Of a stretch of 64,000 bases of DNA, positions 53,246 to 64,000 are shown piece by piece (position 1 is the stretch's first letter; the number at the start of each line of letters is the position of its first letter). Origin of the DNA: Micractinium sp. NFX-FRZ. Taxonomy: Eukaryota > Chlorophyta > Trebouxiophyceae > Chlorellales > Chlorellaceae. The notes beneath the pieces are model-generated. The model saw nothing but the letters and a program-made list of their open reading frames with translations. It searched no databases and was not told the DNA's origin. Made by a program: the position numbers and the translations under genes. Location: NCBI GenBank assembly GCA_029339195.1, contig JAPTJF010000042.1:168092-232091 (forward strand). Direction: 5' to 3'.

Positions 53246-56200
53246 ATGTCGGGCAGGTGTGCGCGATGTTTTGGGTCACTAAGAGCGGCGCCAGGCCCCG
53301 CCGGAACCCGTGGGCTCGCCAACCCTCGGTTTTTCCCGCCCTGCAGGTACTATGAAGAGCTGTGGCGCGAGGGTGTGGCGGATCTGGTGGGACTTCTGGA
53401 TGCGGAGCACCCAGAGGACCGCGCGGTGGCACCAAAGGTGCGCAGTCGGAGGCGAGGCCCGCCCGCCTCCCGCCCCGCCCTCCTGCCGCCCGCTTGCCGT
53501 TGCCGTGCGGCCCAGCGTCACCCCACACAACCACACATGCCCGTGCCCGGCGCCCGCAGAAGCTGGACGACTGGGCGCGGCTGTATGTACGGTATGTTCA
53601 GACCTTCCGCAAGCTGTGCACCGCGCACGACGGGCTGGCGCACCCGCAAAAGCGCGCGGCGCTGCGGCGAACGGTGGAGTCCTGCCTGGGGCGGGTGCTG
53701 GAGCTGCGCAACTGGCTGGCCACGCTCAACAACGGGGTGGATGTTCTGGACCTAGGGGAGCAGCTGGCGGCGCTGCAGCTTGCTCCAGATGTGCTCGACT
53801 TGCCGGTGCCTGCCTACTTTCGAGAGGCGCGTGCCGAGGCGCTGGCGGCACGCGCCGCCGCTGCTGCGGAGGCGTTGCTAGTGATAGCACGCGCTGCGCA
53901 AGGGGCGACCGAAGCGGCGGCGCAGCCTGAAACTGGCGGCGAGGGGGCAGCAGGGGAAGCAGCAGCAACAGCGGCGGCAGCAGAGGCAACTGATGTAACA
54001 GCAGCAGAGGCGGCAGAGGTGCCAGAGGCTCTGGAGGCTGCAACAACAGCAGCTGCAGGGCCACCAGGGACTGATGCAGAACCTTCGCAGCAGGCGGCAG
54101 CGGCAGCACATGAGCAACAACAGCAGGCCGGCGCTCACACCGAGCCGCCCGCCGCCAGCACGCCGACCCCTGCCGCCCTAGCAGGCGTGGCGCAGCAGCA
54201 GGAGCCTGCGCCTGCCTCAGCACAGGAACCGGCTCCAGATGCGGCCCAGGGTGAGCCGGGTGAGGCAGCAGCAGAGGCAGCAGCAGCAGCGCCAGCGCCA
54301 GAAGCGGCAGCGGAGGAGGAGGAGCAGCGCGCCGCTGCCGCCACCAAGGTGCAGGCCGGCGTGCGCGGCTGGCGTGCGCGGCGCCTGCTGGCAGCAGAGC
54401 GGCAGCAGGAGCTTGAGTTTCTGGGCATGCTGCCGCCCTCTGACGGCAGCCGCAGCGCTGAGCTGGCGCAGCGCCTGGCGGTGGTGGGCGCCCGGCGCAA
54501 GCAGCTGCAGGCGGAGCGGCAGGCGGAGCTGGAGAGCGCGATGCTGTGCATCAAGGCGGGGGTGAAGCAGAAGGAGGGGTGGGCCATGAAGGAGGGGATC
54601 AGAGACAAGGTGAGGGGTGGGGTTGGGGTGGGGGGGACGCCTGAAGCGTCGGTGGGCGGGTGAGCAGCGGAGACGGAAAGCGGAGCTGGGGTGCAGTGTG
54701 GGCAGTACGTGCAGGGCATTGAGTGGATGGGTGGGGTGGGTGGATGGGGGGGGGAGGGTGCAGGCAGAGTACACTGTAGGGAGTTTACTGTAGGGAGGGC
54801 TGCCGCCGTCCCGCCTTCGCTGGCGCTCTGCACCCACAGGCCACCAGCCTGACATCTGGTGGCCTCTCCTTCCGTCCCTGGCTGCCTCCGCCCTTGCTGG
54901 TCCGCTGTCCTGTCTGCCATGCGCCCTCACTTTCGCAAACCCCTGGAACCCCTTCCCCCTACCTGCAGCTCAACGACTGGTTCCTGAAGAGCCGTGACCC
55001 CGAGAGCGGGCAGTACGCTGACCTACCGGCTGCAGCCAAGGGCGGCAGCCGCGACATTATCGCCCCGCCGCCGCCACAGCCAACCCCTGAAGAGGCTGCG
55101 GCTGCCGCAGCTGCAGCCAGCAAGGCCAGCGCGAGCGCCGGCAAGAGCAGCAGCAAGGGCGGCAAGGGGGGCGCTGCAGAGGCGCCGCGCGCGAGCGCCG
55201 CTTTCCTGGAGGGCCTGCGGGAGGCGGTGCAGCAGTACATGGATGTGTGGCAGGAGTATGAGGAGACGGACCCCACGCTGGCGTTGTGTGAGTGTTGGGT
55301 GCTGGCGGGGGGGCTGGAAGGGAAGCTGGGCAGGCTGTGCTGTGCATGCGCTGCTGTTGCGGTCTGCTTGCCTGCCTGCCTGCTGTGCGAGCCTCTGGCG
55401 CATGCGTACGCCCGGATACCTGGGAGGGGCCGGCAGCGCCTTGCCAGGCATTTGCGCCCGCCTCATCCATGCGCCCAATGCCCAACCGAAGGCGCTCGTG
55501 CCGTCTTTCGATGCCCAGCTGGATCCCAGCCCCTCCTCCCTTGCTGCCCGCCTGCCCTGCCCCGCAGTGCCGCCGCAGCTGCAGGGCCTGCCGCAGCCCA
55601 AGAACAACACGGAGAGCTACGACGCCGACATGGTCACTTCCGAGGTAGGGGGGCGGGGAGGACGGCGCATGAGTTGGCAGGTGTTGGCAGATGCCGCAGA
55701 GGTGGGGGAGAAGGGTCAGGGGGCATCACAGAGAGCGGCACCACCAGACCAGTGAAGGCCTCACACCAGGCGTGAGGAGCTCATGTTGCCACAAAGTTCA
55801 CCAGCCACTCTGCTTGTCCGCCCGATGCATGTACACCGCCAGATGTCTTCTCGCTGCTCGTTGCCCGTCCACCCTGCCTGCCCCCATCTGCCCAGCAAGT
55901 GGTGTATGTGGAGCTGCATGTCAGCCGCCCGCCTGCCAGCCTCCCTGCCCATCCGCCCGCCACGCTCTCAAACCCACCCCCTCTCTGCTTCTCCTGCCTC
56001 TGCCCGCTGCCCCAGGTGCGCCCCGTGGTGTTTGAGGAGGTGCGGCTGGAGGCGGACGACGAGATGCGCCAGGTCATTGCAAACATCAAGGTGGGTAGTG
56101 TGCTTTGGGGGTGGGGGTGCAAGGGCTGGTGCAAACAGGGGGTGCTGGGAGGAAACCGTGACGGCAGGAGGACGTGGCCGGCACCAAGGTCAGCGATTGT

Positions 56201-59200
56201 TGGGCTTCATGGCCTCCGTCTAGAGAGGCATCATGGAGGGATTCGCAGGTGCAGTCCGCTGCCTGCAACTGCCATTTCACTGCTCTGCTTTCCCTGGCGC
56301 TGCGGCTATGCAATGCAGGAGATGCTTCGGGCGGACCGTGAGGGGCGCAAGAAGAAGGGAGGCAAGAAGGGGGCCAAGGAGGGCGGCAAGAAGGCCGCCG
56401 GCAAGAAGGAGGGCAAGAAGGGGGAGAAGGAGGGCAAGGGCGGCAAGAAGGAGGGCAAGGGCGGCGCGGGCGGGGCGGACGGCGAGGCGCCTGCAAAGAA
56501 GAAGAGGAAGGACCTGACGGTGAGGCTAGAGGTGGTGGATGAAATGAGGGTGGAGAGGGTGGCGACAGGGTGGTGTGATGGAGCGGCATGCAAGAGGAGG
56601 CGCCAGCAGAGAAGAAGGGGGATGTCGTGAGGGTGACGTGGCAGGGCATTGTGGCGTGCTGGGTGGCTGTGCCTTGCGTAGCTTCCCCCCAACCCTCTTT
56701 CCACCTGTGACCCAAAGCCACCTGGGCGGGCGCAGCATGGAGTGCACCTGTGCTGAGCTGGCGAGCTGTCATGCCGTACTCCCCCTGGGCGGTCCTTCAC
56801 TGCACACGCGTGTTTGCCCATCATATCTGTGCCGCAGGCGGGGCGCAGCATTGAGTCCATCTTTGCTGAGCTGGCCAGCGCTGGCCTGGTGCGCTCGCCA
56901 GCTGGCGCCAGCCTGGACGACTTCCTGGGCGGGGAGCGCCTGGCGCAGCAAGCAGAGCTGCCCAACGCGCCGCAGGCTGCCCCAGCCATCAAGCCCAAGA
57001 CGGGCGGCAAGAAGGCCAACGTGGCAGCCAAGCCCCCGCCGGGTGGCAAGGGCGGCAAGGACAAGGCTGGGGCGGCGGGGGCAGGGGCAGAGGAGGAGAA
57101 GAAGAGCTACCCAGAGCCGTCGCTGGCGCAGGCGCGGCAGGCAGTGGCGGCGGCCTGCGTGCTGCCGCTGGGGGCGCACGATGCGCTGGCCAAGTGAGTG
57201 GGAAGCAGAGCGTTGTTGGGATGAAGTTTGAGGGTTGTGTTGGTAGGTGTGCTGGCTGCATTTCAGTGGCGCCCAGGGCCGGGCTGGGGGTACGCTGTAA
57301 GTCAGCGCAAGGCACCGAGTGGCCCCCTCACAGCTTGCAACACGGCGGCAGATGAGAGGGCTGTGGTGTGTACGGAAGTTGGCTGCACCTGCTCGGGTCC
57401 CGGGCCTTGATGCCAGCCAGCTGCTGAGCACGGCCAGCTCGCCCTGCTGAGCCTGCCGGGCCCCTGCCCTGCCCTCCCGCGTGCCACCTTGTGCTCGCCT
57501 TTTTCGGATCACCTGCAGGCTGCAAGCCCCCCACACTGTGCTGCTCTACGGCCCGCCCGGCAGCGGCAAGTCGCTGCTTGCGCAGGCTGTGGCGCACCAG
57601 GCGGGGGCAACCATGTTTGATCTCAGTCCCTCCACCACCGATGGCCAGTATGCCGGCAAGGCTGCGGCGCTCATGGTCCACATGGTGAGTGGGCGGTGAA
57701 GGATGGGCTCACAAGGAATGCGGGAGAGGCCGGGCATCACACTGCATGGGGCCTCCAGACTGATCACACACCCTCTGATCTGTTGTCCCCACCCCCTGCG
57801 GTGTGCCCGGCAGGTGTTCAAGGCGGCAGGTGCCCTGGCCCCCCCCTTGTGGTGCCCAGTGCGCCGGCGGACAAGGTGTTTGTGACTGTTATCACTCTTT
57901 CTTGTGGCTCCATGCGTGGCCCGCAGGTGTTCAAGGCGGCTCGCGCCCTGGCCCCCTCGGTGGTGCTCATTGAGCAGGCGGACACGGTGTTTGTGACGGA
58001 CAAGACGCGGGCGCGGGCGCTGGCGGGGGCGGGGGGCGAGCCGCCCAACCGCATCAAGAAGCAGCTGATGGCAGAGGTGAGGCGGGGATGGGTGCGAGGG
58101 GCGTGGTGCGTGTGGTGGGGCAGCACACACTGCATGCCACAGCCGCCTGAAAGCATGCAGAGGATCTGCTGCTGGCGGAGGTGGAGCGTGCATGCACTGC
58201 ACCATGGGCCGCATGCGTAGATGTGCCTGGTGTGCTGCTGTATGGTCTGAACTGTACCGCCGTCCCTGCCGGTCTGCACGCTGTGCGGCGGTAAGCCGTG
58301 CTGGGTCATGCTGTGCTATGCTCCATGCTGCGTTGCACTGCATGCCTCTGCAGTGCTGATCCGTGCGTCCCTGTGCTGTGCCGTGCTGTGCTGTGCTGTG
58401 CTGTGCCGCAGGTGGCAGACCTGGATCCAGGGTGTGGGGTGCTGGTGCTCCTCACATCCAGCCAGCCGCAGGTGAGCAGCACAGCGTATGGGCTCAGCAG
58501 ACGGTCACTGGGCATGGGTCCTTGCAGCCTGTGGCATGCTGCCTATGCGTGGTCTTTGCCGCTAAGCGACACAGCCGGTGTGGGCCGCCAGGGGGAGCCA
58601 ACACCGGCGCCACTCCAAGCAGCCTGCTGCGCCCCCTCCCCTCGAGCTGCGTATTACCAGGGTGTGCCCTCCTCCCAGACTGTCTACAAAAGCCTCTCTC
58701 TGTCTCCCTCTGCTGCACTACAAGCGCAGGCCTGCGTGAAGAAGGATGAGCGTGCGCTGAGGACCTGCGTGCAGCGCTACATCCAGCTGCCGCTGCCCGA
58801 CTACGGCGGCCGCTACACCCTGCTGCGCAGCTTTGCACAGGTGCATTGGGATGGGTTGCGGTAGAGCGGTGGTGGAGGGAGGATGTGGGAGTGCACAGCG
58901 GGCGGGGCGTCACGCCGTGCTGGTTTGCGGGGCGGTGACGGTTTTGCTGGCCGACGGCTGATTCAAGGTCCTGTTTTACAAATTCTGGCTCTGTGATTGC
59001 GTCTGATTGCCCCCCCATCAATTGCCCAACCTGCACCTGTCGCTGCAGCGTGAGGGGCTGGACCTTGGCGGCAGCCTGTCCCTGCTGTGCCAGCTCACAG
59101 CAGGCCTGAGCGCAGGGCAGCTGCTGGCTCTGGTGCAGCAGCTGGTGGCGGCGCAGCGTGAGGCCGTGGCCGCCTCTGCTGCTGCCCGTGCGCGCGCACC

Positions 59201-59677
59201 CAGTAGGGTCGCTGCTGTCACCTGGCACGACCCGCCTGGGGCAGCTGGGGGCCTGCAGGCGGAGGCGGCCGCGCACAAAGGGGGCTCTGCGACGCAGCCG
59301 CAGCAGCAGGAGCAGCACGTGCGGCAGAAGAAGGTGCAGCACAGGCCGGAGCCGCCTTCTGTGGAGGAGCTGGCGCTGCAGCTGCTGCCCGATTTTGTGC
59401 CTCTCAGAAGGGAGGATGCCGAGGCGCTGCGGGAGTGGAGCGCACGGGTGCACTGCCCGCTGCCGCCAGAGGTGCGCTGAGGGCGGGGCGCAGGGCAGGG
59501 CCGCGTGGCAGCAGCTGGCCTCGAGATGGCTGGTATGCGCAGGCGGTTGGCAAAGTCGGTAACGGCTGGGTTGTGGTGCGAACTCACACTGTGGCTTAGC
59601 ACCGTTTACTTTGCCTGCAGGAGGAGCCTAAGAAGGGGGACAAGACAGGGGACAAGAAGGGGGCCAAGAAGAAGTGA
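53246..59677 (+). CDS. DRC11: DRC11/IQCA1-like IQ and AAA protein of the nexin-dynein regulatory complex
   Basis: Fourteen exons, 1048 aa: 53246-53256, 53347-53437, 53560-54609, 54969-55287, 55568-55644, 56016-56090, 56319-56519, 56838-57193, 57519-57684, 57927-58076, 58412-58471, 58730-58840, 59049-59471, 59621-59677. The 11-nt first exon (Met-Ser-Gly) joins in phase to YYEELWREG. An Ala/Glu-rich segment, then an IQ motif (TKVQAGVRGWRARR, about 290-305), a WFLKSRDP block and Lys-rich stretches precede a AAA ATPase core: Walker A GPPGSGKS (738-745), and a degenerate Walker B (VVLIEQAD) where an Asp-Glu pair is normal. The C-terminus is Lys-rich (DKKGAKKK). This layout is that of IQCA1/DRC11, which in other organisms links axonemal doublets and regulates dynein. 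A weakened Walker B is consistent with a structural rather than fully active ATPase. Confidence 0.88.
57813..57853 (+). repeat. Ghost of DRC11 exon 10 5' end
   Basis: GGCAGGTGTTCAAGGCGGCA then GGTGCCCTGGCCCCC duplicates the acceptor and first 11 codons of exon 10, 113 bp upstream of the real start at 57927. A fainter echo of that exon's 3' end is at about 58168-58190. Confidence 0.9.
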
Positions 59678-59994
59678 TGGCATGGCAGCCAGGGGGGGTG
59701 CCCGCCCACCTTCCTGCTGGTTGCCCCTGTTCGTGGCAGCGGGGATTGCTCTTTGCAAGCGAGTTTGCCCACCCTGCTGCACTGCTCTGTGACAGCCATC
59801 CTTACAAACATTCATTGTAACAAAATGTGAAGAAGGAGGCAGGCAGAAGACGTATGTCTGTTCGCGCCCAGCAGCGCCTGCCGCGCAGCTGTGCCAGTCA
59901 GCGCCGCAAAGCGTGAGCATCATGAAAGAGCACCAAAGAGCCTGCCACCCATGCCAACTTGACCTTAGATCCGTCTTGTCCCCCTTCGACAGTC
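59678..59994. other. DRC11 3' UTR and promoter of next gene
   Basis: 317 bp between two plus-strand genes, with a good poly(A) motif TGTAA at 59816-59820, 139 nt after the stop. The remaining roughly 175 bp must contain the next gene's promoter and 5' UTR. Confidence 0.65.
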
Positions 59995-61741
59995 ATGGCA
60001 GCCATCGCAGCCCTCTCCACAGCCTGCGCCGTTCGCCCGGCGGGGCCTGCGCGCGCCGGCGCCCGCGCTGCTGCTTCAGCGCACCGCCGGCCCCTACTGG
60101 CGCGTGTGCCGCTGGCCCGCGCCCCCAGGCGGCTCAGCCTGGGAAAACTCGCTGCCCGCGCTGAGCAGGGAGGCGGGGCGGGGTCCGAGGAGGACCTCGA
60201 GAAGCAGAGCTTCCAGAGCCTTGCCAGCATGGTGGCCAGCAACATAGCAGAGGCTCTCAAGGGGCAGGAGATCTCTGGCACCAAGCTGGCCTCCTGGTGG
60301 GTGCTGCCTGCCCGCACCAAGGCCGGCTCCCATGCCGGCAGGACGCTAATGCATTCCCAAAGGGCGCCAGTAGCCGGCGCCAATATCGCTGCGATACGGC
60401 AACCTGCCTGCCTGCCTCCCCGACTCATTCCCCCTTTTCTCATTCCTCCCAGGCAGTTCGAAACGGCAAACTGTTCTGGGCTTCAGAAAGCTTGCCCGCC
60501 TGCACGTCCACTAAGCAGATGGAGATCCCTCCCTGCCCTCCTGCCTTTGCTGTGCATGCAGGCTGTCAGAGGTCAGCAGCCTGGGGGACCTTGCACAGAA
60601 GGGGGCAGACGCCGCCAAGGAGGCCGCCCAGGGCGGCAGTGGCGGCGTGGGAAGCACCCTGAAGAAGGCTGCCAGCGTGGTGGGGTCGGTGCTGGGGGCG
60701 GGGCACATTGGGGGGCAGCCCCGCAAGCCCTGGGAGGAGGCCGCACACTACCTGGGTGCCGACTCGCTGTCGCTCACGCCCGAGTCGCTGATGCAGTGGT
60801 GAGGTTGCTCGGCGGTGGTGGGGCGGGGCGGTTGAGGTTGGCTGATGGCTGGTGGGCTGGTGGGCAGGTGGGCAGGTGGGCAGGTGGGCAGGTGGGCAGG
60901 TGGTTGGGATTGGGAGGCAATTGTGACCGGAGGCAGGGAAGCTGTTGAGCTGGGACGCGTGCCGGGGCAGGCAGGTGAGCATGGTTGATGCGTGCATGAG
61001 GTGAGCTCCGGGCAGGGAATGCGGCTGCAGCGCAGCAGGGGCCCACCAGCCCCCTTGCCTGTCGCATGCTACAGGCAGTGCCTGCACTGTGCTGTTCTCT
61101 GCCTGCCCGACTTTGGTGCGCCTGCGCCCTCCCGCTCCCCTTCCCCCGCTGCTCTCCAATGCAGGCTGACGAGCCCCAAGAGGAAGGACGACGCCAAGTG
61201 GGTGGGTGCGCTGCTCATGATGATGATGAAGTACCACGAGAAGAAGACAGGTGGGAAGACAGGCTGGTGGTCACCCTGTCCGTCCTTCGTTCTGAACCGC
61301 TCGTGTTCCAGGTCGAGCAGAACACGTGGCTGTGTGGGCATGTGCAGGGCAGCCAAGGGGAGTTGCTGCCACCCCCGTTGGGAAGCTCTCCCTGCAACCC
61401 CCCCGCTGGCCCGTCCCTGGAACTGCACCTCTCCACCTGGTCTCTGCCACACGGCGGTTTTGACCTGCCGGCCAACCTCCTGCCACAGAACCACTGGTCC
61501 GGTAGATCACCGGGTGGCCTGGCTCTGGTTGCTGTTCGTGCCAACACAGCCGCTGCTCTGTGTGCTGCCCTCCCCCCCCCCCCCCTCCTGGGCGTGACAT
61601 GCTGCAGGCGAGAGCTGGGAGGGCAAGGACCAGCAGTACAGCTACATTTACCACCTGGCGCAGGAGCTGTTTGGGGGCAAGATGAGCATCCGGCTGGTCA
61701 AGAGCCTGGTCAACGCATTCCTGCACGTGGCGGCACGCTGA
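59995..61741 (+). CDS. Putative plastid-targeted protein of unknown function
   Basis: Four exons: 59995-60296, 60562-60798, 61165-61250, 61608-61741; 252 aa, phases consistent. The first 55 residues are rich in Ala, Arg and Ser and almost lack acidic residues (for example ARAGARAAASAHRR), as in algal chloroplast transit peptides. The body has an Ala/Gly-rich amphipathic region (LGDLAQKGADAAKEAAQ) and a short linker. The C-terminal part is Met/Lys-rich and then helical (LLMMMMKYHEKK, IYHLAQELFGGK). No domain is recognised. A tandem duplication of about 17 bp straddles the stop codon. Confidence 0.7.
60858..60904. repeat. (GTGGGCAG)n microsatellite
   Basis: About six tandem 8-bp units in intron 2 of the putative plastid protein gene. 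Confidence 0.85.
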
Positions 61742-61757
61742 TGTGGCGGCACGCTGA
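61724..61757 (+). repeat. 17-bp tandem duplication across a stop codon
   Basis: GTGGCGGCACGCTGA occurs twice back to back with a T at the seam (CGTGGCGGCACGCTGA then TGTGGCGGCACGCTGA). The first copy carries the functional stop. Confidence 0.9.
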
Positions 61758-62387
61758 CCTGGCGACGCGAGCTTGCTGTGTTGGCGGCCCCTGAAGCCGA
61801 CTGTTGAAGCCGGTCACTCGGCAGCAGTGCCCGCAAGGCAGAGCAAAGAGGTTTTCACGGAGCCCCCCTTTGCGGCTGCCGCGTTACTGTGCCGAGGCGC
61901 TCCGCATGCCTGCCTGCCTGCACTGTGAACGCTACCGTTTTGTGCTGTTTGAGGGCTCCAATTTGCCACGGTTGAAAAGCTGCACTGGTTACACATGACC
62001 CTGACGCCTTTTCTGTGAATTCACGCTACGCGTCGATTCATTGAAATCAAGCAGGCGCACACAAAAGGTTCTGCCCATCACTGCTGTGCTGCCTGCTGGC
62101 CACACTGACTTGTCGCTGTACTGGCTGGTGCTGCCAATGCTGCCTCTCTGGCCGCCCATCAGCTCATACACATACACAAGCACAGTGACCCCCTGCACTG
62201 CTGCAACAGCCGCTGCGGTGCCACGCCGCTGCCCAGACGCCGCGTGCTGGCGCGCCCCGCCTGTCGTCCTCATTCGGGCTCATCCCCTGCCCTTGCGGCA
62301 CCCGCCTGCCTCGATGCACGGCCCGCCGGCGCACGCAACTGCCGCCCTGGCTGCCGCTGCCGCCAGGCGTGTCACCCCACGCGCCAG
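61742..62387. other. Convergent 3' ends
   Basis: 646 bp between converging genes. A minus-strand TGTAA (TTACA at 61989-61993) is a candidate poly(A) signal for the minus-strand gene, nearly 400 nt past its stop. No clear plus-strand motif was found for the other gene. Confidence 0.5.
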
Positions 62388-63748
62388 TCACTCGGCCTTC
62401 CCGTTGTCTCCCTCCTCCTTGAACCCGCGGTACAGGCAGAACCCGCCCAGGGCGGCCATGGCGGCTGCCGTGCCCAGCGAGATATCCTGCTTCTGGATCT
62501 TCTCCTGCAGTGGGGGAGGGCAGCGTGAGGCAGTGGGGGAGGGCAGCGTGAGGCAACGAGGCAGGAGCAACCGCCTCCGCATGGGCCAGATGCGGGGCAG
62601 GCAGGGAGGGCTGCGGTGCCCAAAGAGATGATGCGTGTTGGCGTGGTGCCGGCACGAGGAGGGAAGCAGGAGGGGAAGCAGGAGGGGAAGGAGGCAGAAG
62701 GGGCACCAGGGTGGCAGGGAAAGCTGCTAAACAGGGCAGCGGACGTGCCACTCCAAAGTGGGCAGCAGGTGAACGGGGCAGGTCAGAGCAGAGGCGTGCG
62801 GGTTGCTGGAGGGGCAGTGAAGGGGGCGGAGTGCCTCAGGAGGGCAGTGCGGGTGGGGCAGGGCCAGGGGACCAGTAAGGGTTGGGTGAGCGGGCAGGAT
62901 GGGGACATGGCGGGGTGTGCGTGCGGGATGGGATGCAGGGCGGGGTGTGCAAAACAAGGAGGTCACAGGCAGCAAGCAGCCTTGCCACCAGAGACGAGGG
63001 TTGAGGGGACGCACAACGTAGGGAGCTCACACGCCCTGGCCTGCCCCGACCCTGCTTGCCTGCGCATTGTAGGCGCTCAGGCCGGCGCACGCCAGCCAGC
63101 CAGCGCCCACCACCTTGAGCCCGTCTTTGACCAGCTTCTGCGGCAGGGGTACGAAATGTGTGCACACATGGTCAACACTGTGTGTTCTGATACTGATATG
63201 AAATGGCCTGAAATGGCCCAGGAGGCAACAGCCAGGGGCTGGGCGATGCAGCGGAGGCAGACCGCGGTGCTGGGCTGGCCGTCGGGCGGGCGACGCGGCA
63301 GCTGAGGGCTGGGCGCACTGCGCTTGCCTTGTCGTCAGACGTGGACAGGACCAGCTGTGTCGCAGAGTCGCAAGCCAGGGCGGCCCCCATCCAGCGGGTG
63401 GTGGGCGCATGGGCGATCTCGGTCTGCAGGCAAGCGGCGGCAGACGAGCGGGTTGGGTACTGGACGCGTACTGCGGGTACTGCAGGGCGCGTGTGCTTGC
63501 CTTCCGTGGCCGGCGAACAGCGCCGACATCACGCCCGACAGTGTTCAAGGATGCATACCCCTCTGCAGGTACTCCCCCGCAAGCTCCATCTCGCACGACG
63601 GCTCGCCAGCAGCCGGCGCGCTCACAATCTCAAAGTGCGCATCGTGGAGCTTCTTTGGCGCAGCCAGAGCGGCCACGCCGTAGGCCGCGCACGCCGCCCC
63701 GCTCGCAAGCAGCAGGTTCTTATCAAGGTCGTCGAGCTCGAACTTCAT
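62388..63748 (-). CDS. Small multi-pass hydrophobic protein of unknown function
   Basis: Four exons: 63626-63748, 63328-63423, 63060-63137, 62388-62504; 137 aa. Three or four hydrophobic helices are visible, one per exon: LLLASGAACAAYGVAALA, WMGAALACDSATQLVL, VVGAGWLACAGLSAYNA and LGTAAAMAALGGFCLYRG. Charged segments lie between them, and the tail is charged (KEEGDNGKAE). I do not recognise the family. Both the second and third introns appear to have GC donors (AAG|GCAAGC and CAG|GCAAGC). For exon 1 a donor further downstream (63559) would extend the frame by 22 codons but breaks the phase of exon 2, so the GTGAGC donor at 63625 was chosen. Confidence 0.65.
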
Positions 63749-64000
63749 GGCCGCTTCTTTCTCTTGCGGGCTTCAAAGACAGCAGAGGGAAGTCGTTAGC
63801 ACTTTCACGAAGTTGCAGATTGTCGGGGGGTCGGTTTGGAGGTGCAGGTGTGTCGCCCGCCCCGCTGGCGGCGGCAGCACGCTCAGCGCGCTGCAGCGTC
63901 ACGCCCCGCTGGCAGCAATCTTGCACTGTGTCGCGTACCCTATCTATCATTCCCCTGGTCACCTTCTTCACATTCATCACGACACCAAACAGCAGCTGGA
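63749..64000. promoter_or_regulatory. Upstream region of the small hydrophobic protein gene
   Basis: 252 bp reaching the window edge, expected to hold the promoter or 5' UTR of the minus-strand gene. A minus-strand open frame begins at 63980 but has no recognisable domain and overlaps the gene start, so it is not called. Confidence 0.4.

Noticed and set aside
63559..63625. Extension of the small membrane protein's exon 1 to a GTATGC donor
   Set aside because: It leaves phase 1, while exon 2 has only phase 0 acceptors.
63723..63980. Minus-strand 85-codon frame at the window edge
   Set aside because: It overlaps the start of the small hydrophobic protein in another frame and is more likely 5' UTR.

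Overview
The window is nuclear DNA of a green alga, most likely a Chlorella-like trebouxiophyte. It is very GC-rich. Genes are dense but broken into many short exons with GC-rich introns and mostly CTGCAG-type acceptors. TGTAA polyadenylation motifs follow several genes. A short TTTAGGG telomere-type relic is present. The genes include a fused betaine-lipid synthase, a plant-style MSH6 and an axonemal protein. The species is inferred from these traits, not proven. Every gene model below was built by hand from splice signals and reading-phase continuity, without transcripts.

Layout, left to right. (1) Minus strand 435-4550: secreted, probably GPI-anchored alpha/beta hydrolase. (2) Minus 5392-8662: drug/metabolite-superfamily transporter with a large low-complexity loop. 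(3) Minus 9333-12247: phosducin-like, thioredoxin-fold co-chaperone. It is divergent, across 341 bp, from (4) plus 12589-25017: MSH6 mismatch-repair ATPase, 28 exons. (5) Plus 25714-33305: BTA1, the two-domain betaine-lipid synthase, 20 exons. (6) Plus 34598-37684: small secreted Cys-rich protein with a possible double-psi beta-barrel. (7) Plus 38257-41558: signal-peptide, single-pass membrane protein with three exon-matched Cys repeats. (8) Minus 42255-52307: secreted trypsin-fold protein that has lost its catalytic His and Ser and seems to be fused to an unrecognised C-terminal region. (9) Plus 53246-59677: DRC11/IQCA1-like AAA protein of the nexin-dynein regulatory complex. (10) Plus 59995-61741: putative plastid-targeted protein of unknown function. 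(11) Minus 62388-63748: small hydrophobic multi-pass protein.

These are ordinary single-copy nuclear genes, not an operon or island. Their products serve separate jobs: secretion and cell surface, membrane transport, cytoskeletal protein folding, DNA repair, lipid synthesis and the axoneme.

The most unusual property is architectural. In at least six genes, introns hold diverged copies of the end of a neighbouring exon together with its splice site (ghost exon ends). They suggest recurrent local tandem duplication across exon-intron borders. Other points of interest are the pseudo-protease fusion, a head-to-head telomere-repeat relic that appears to be part of an exon, five apparent GC-AG introns, and an axonemal gene in a lineage usually seen as non-motile.
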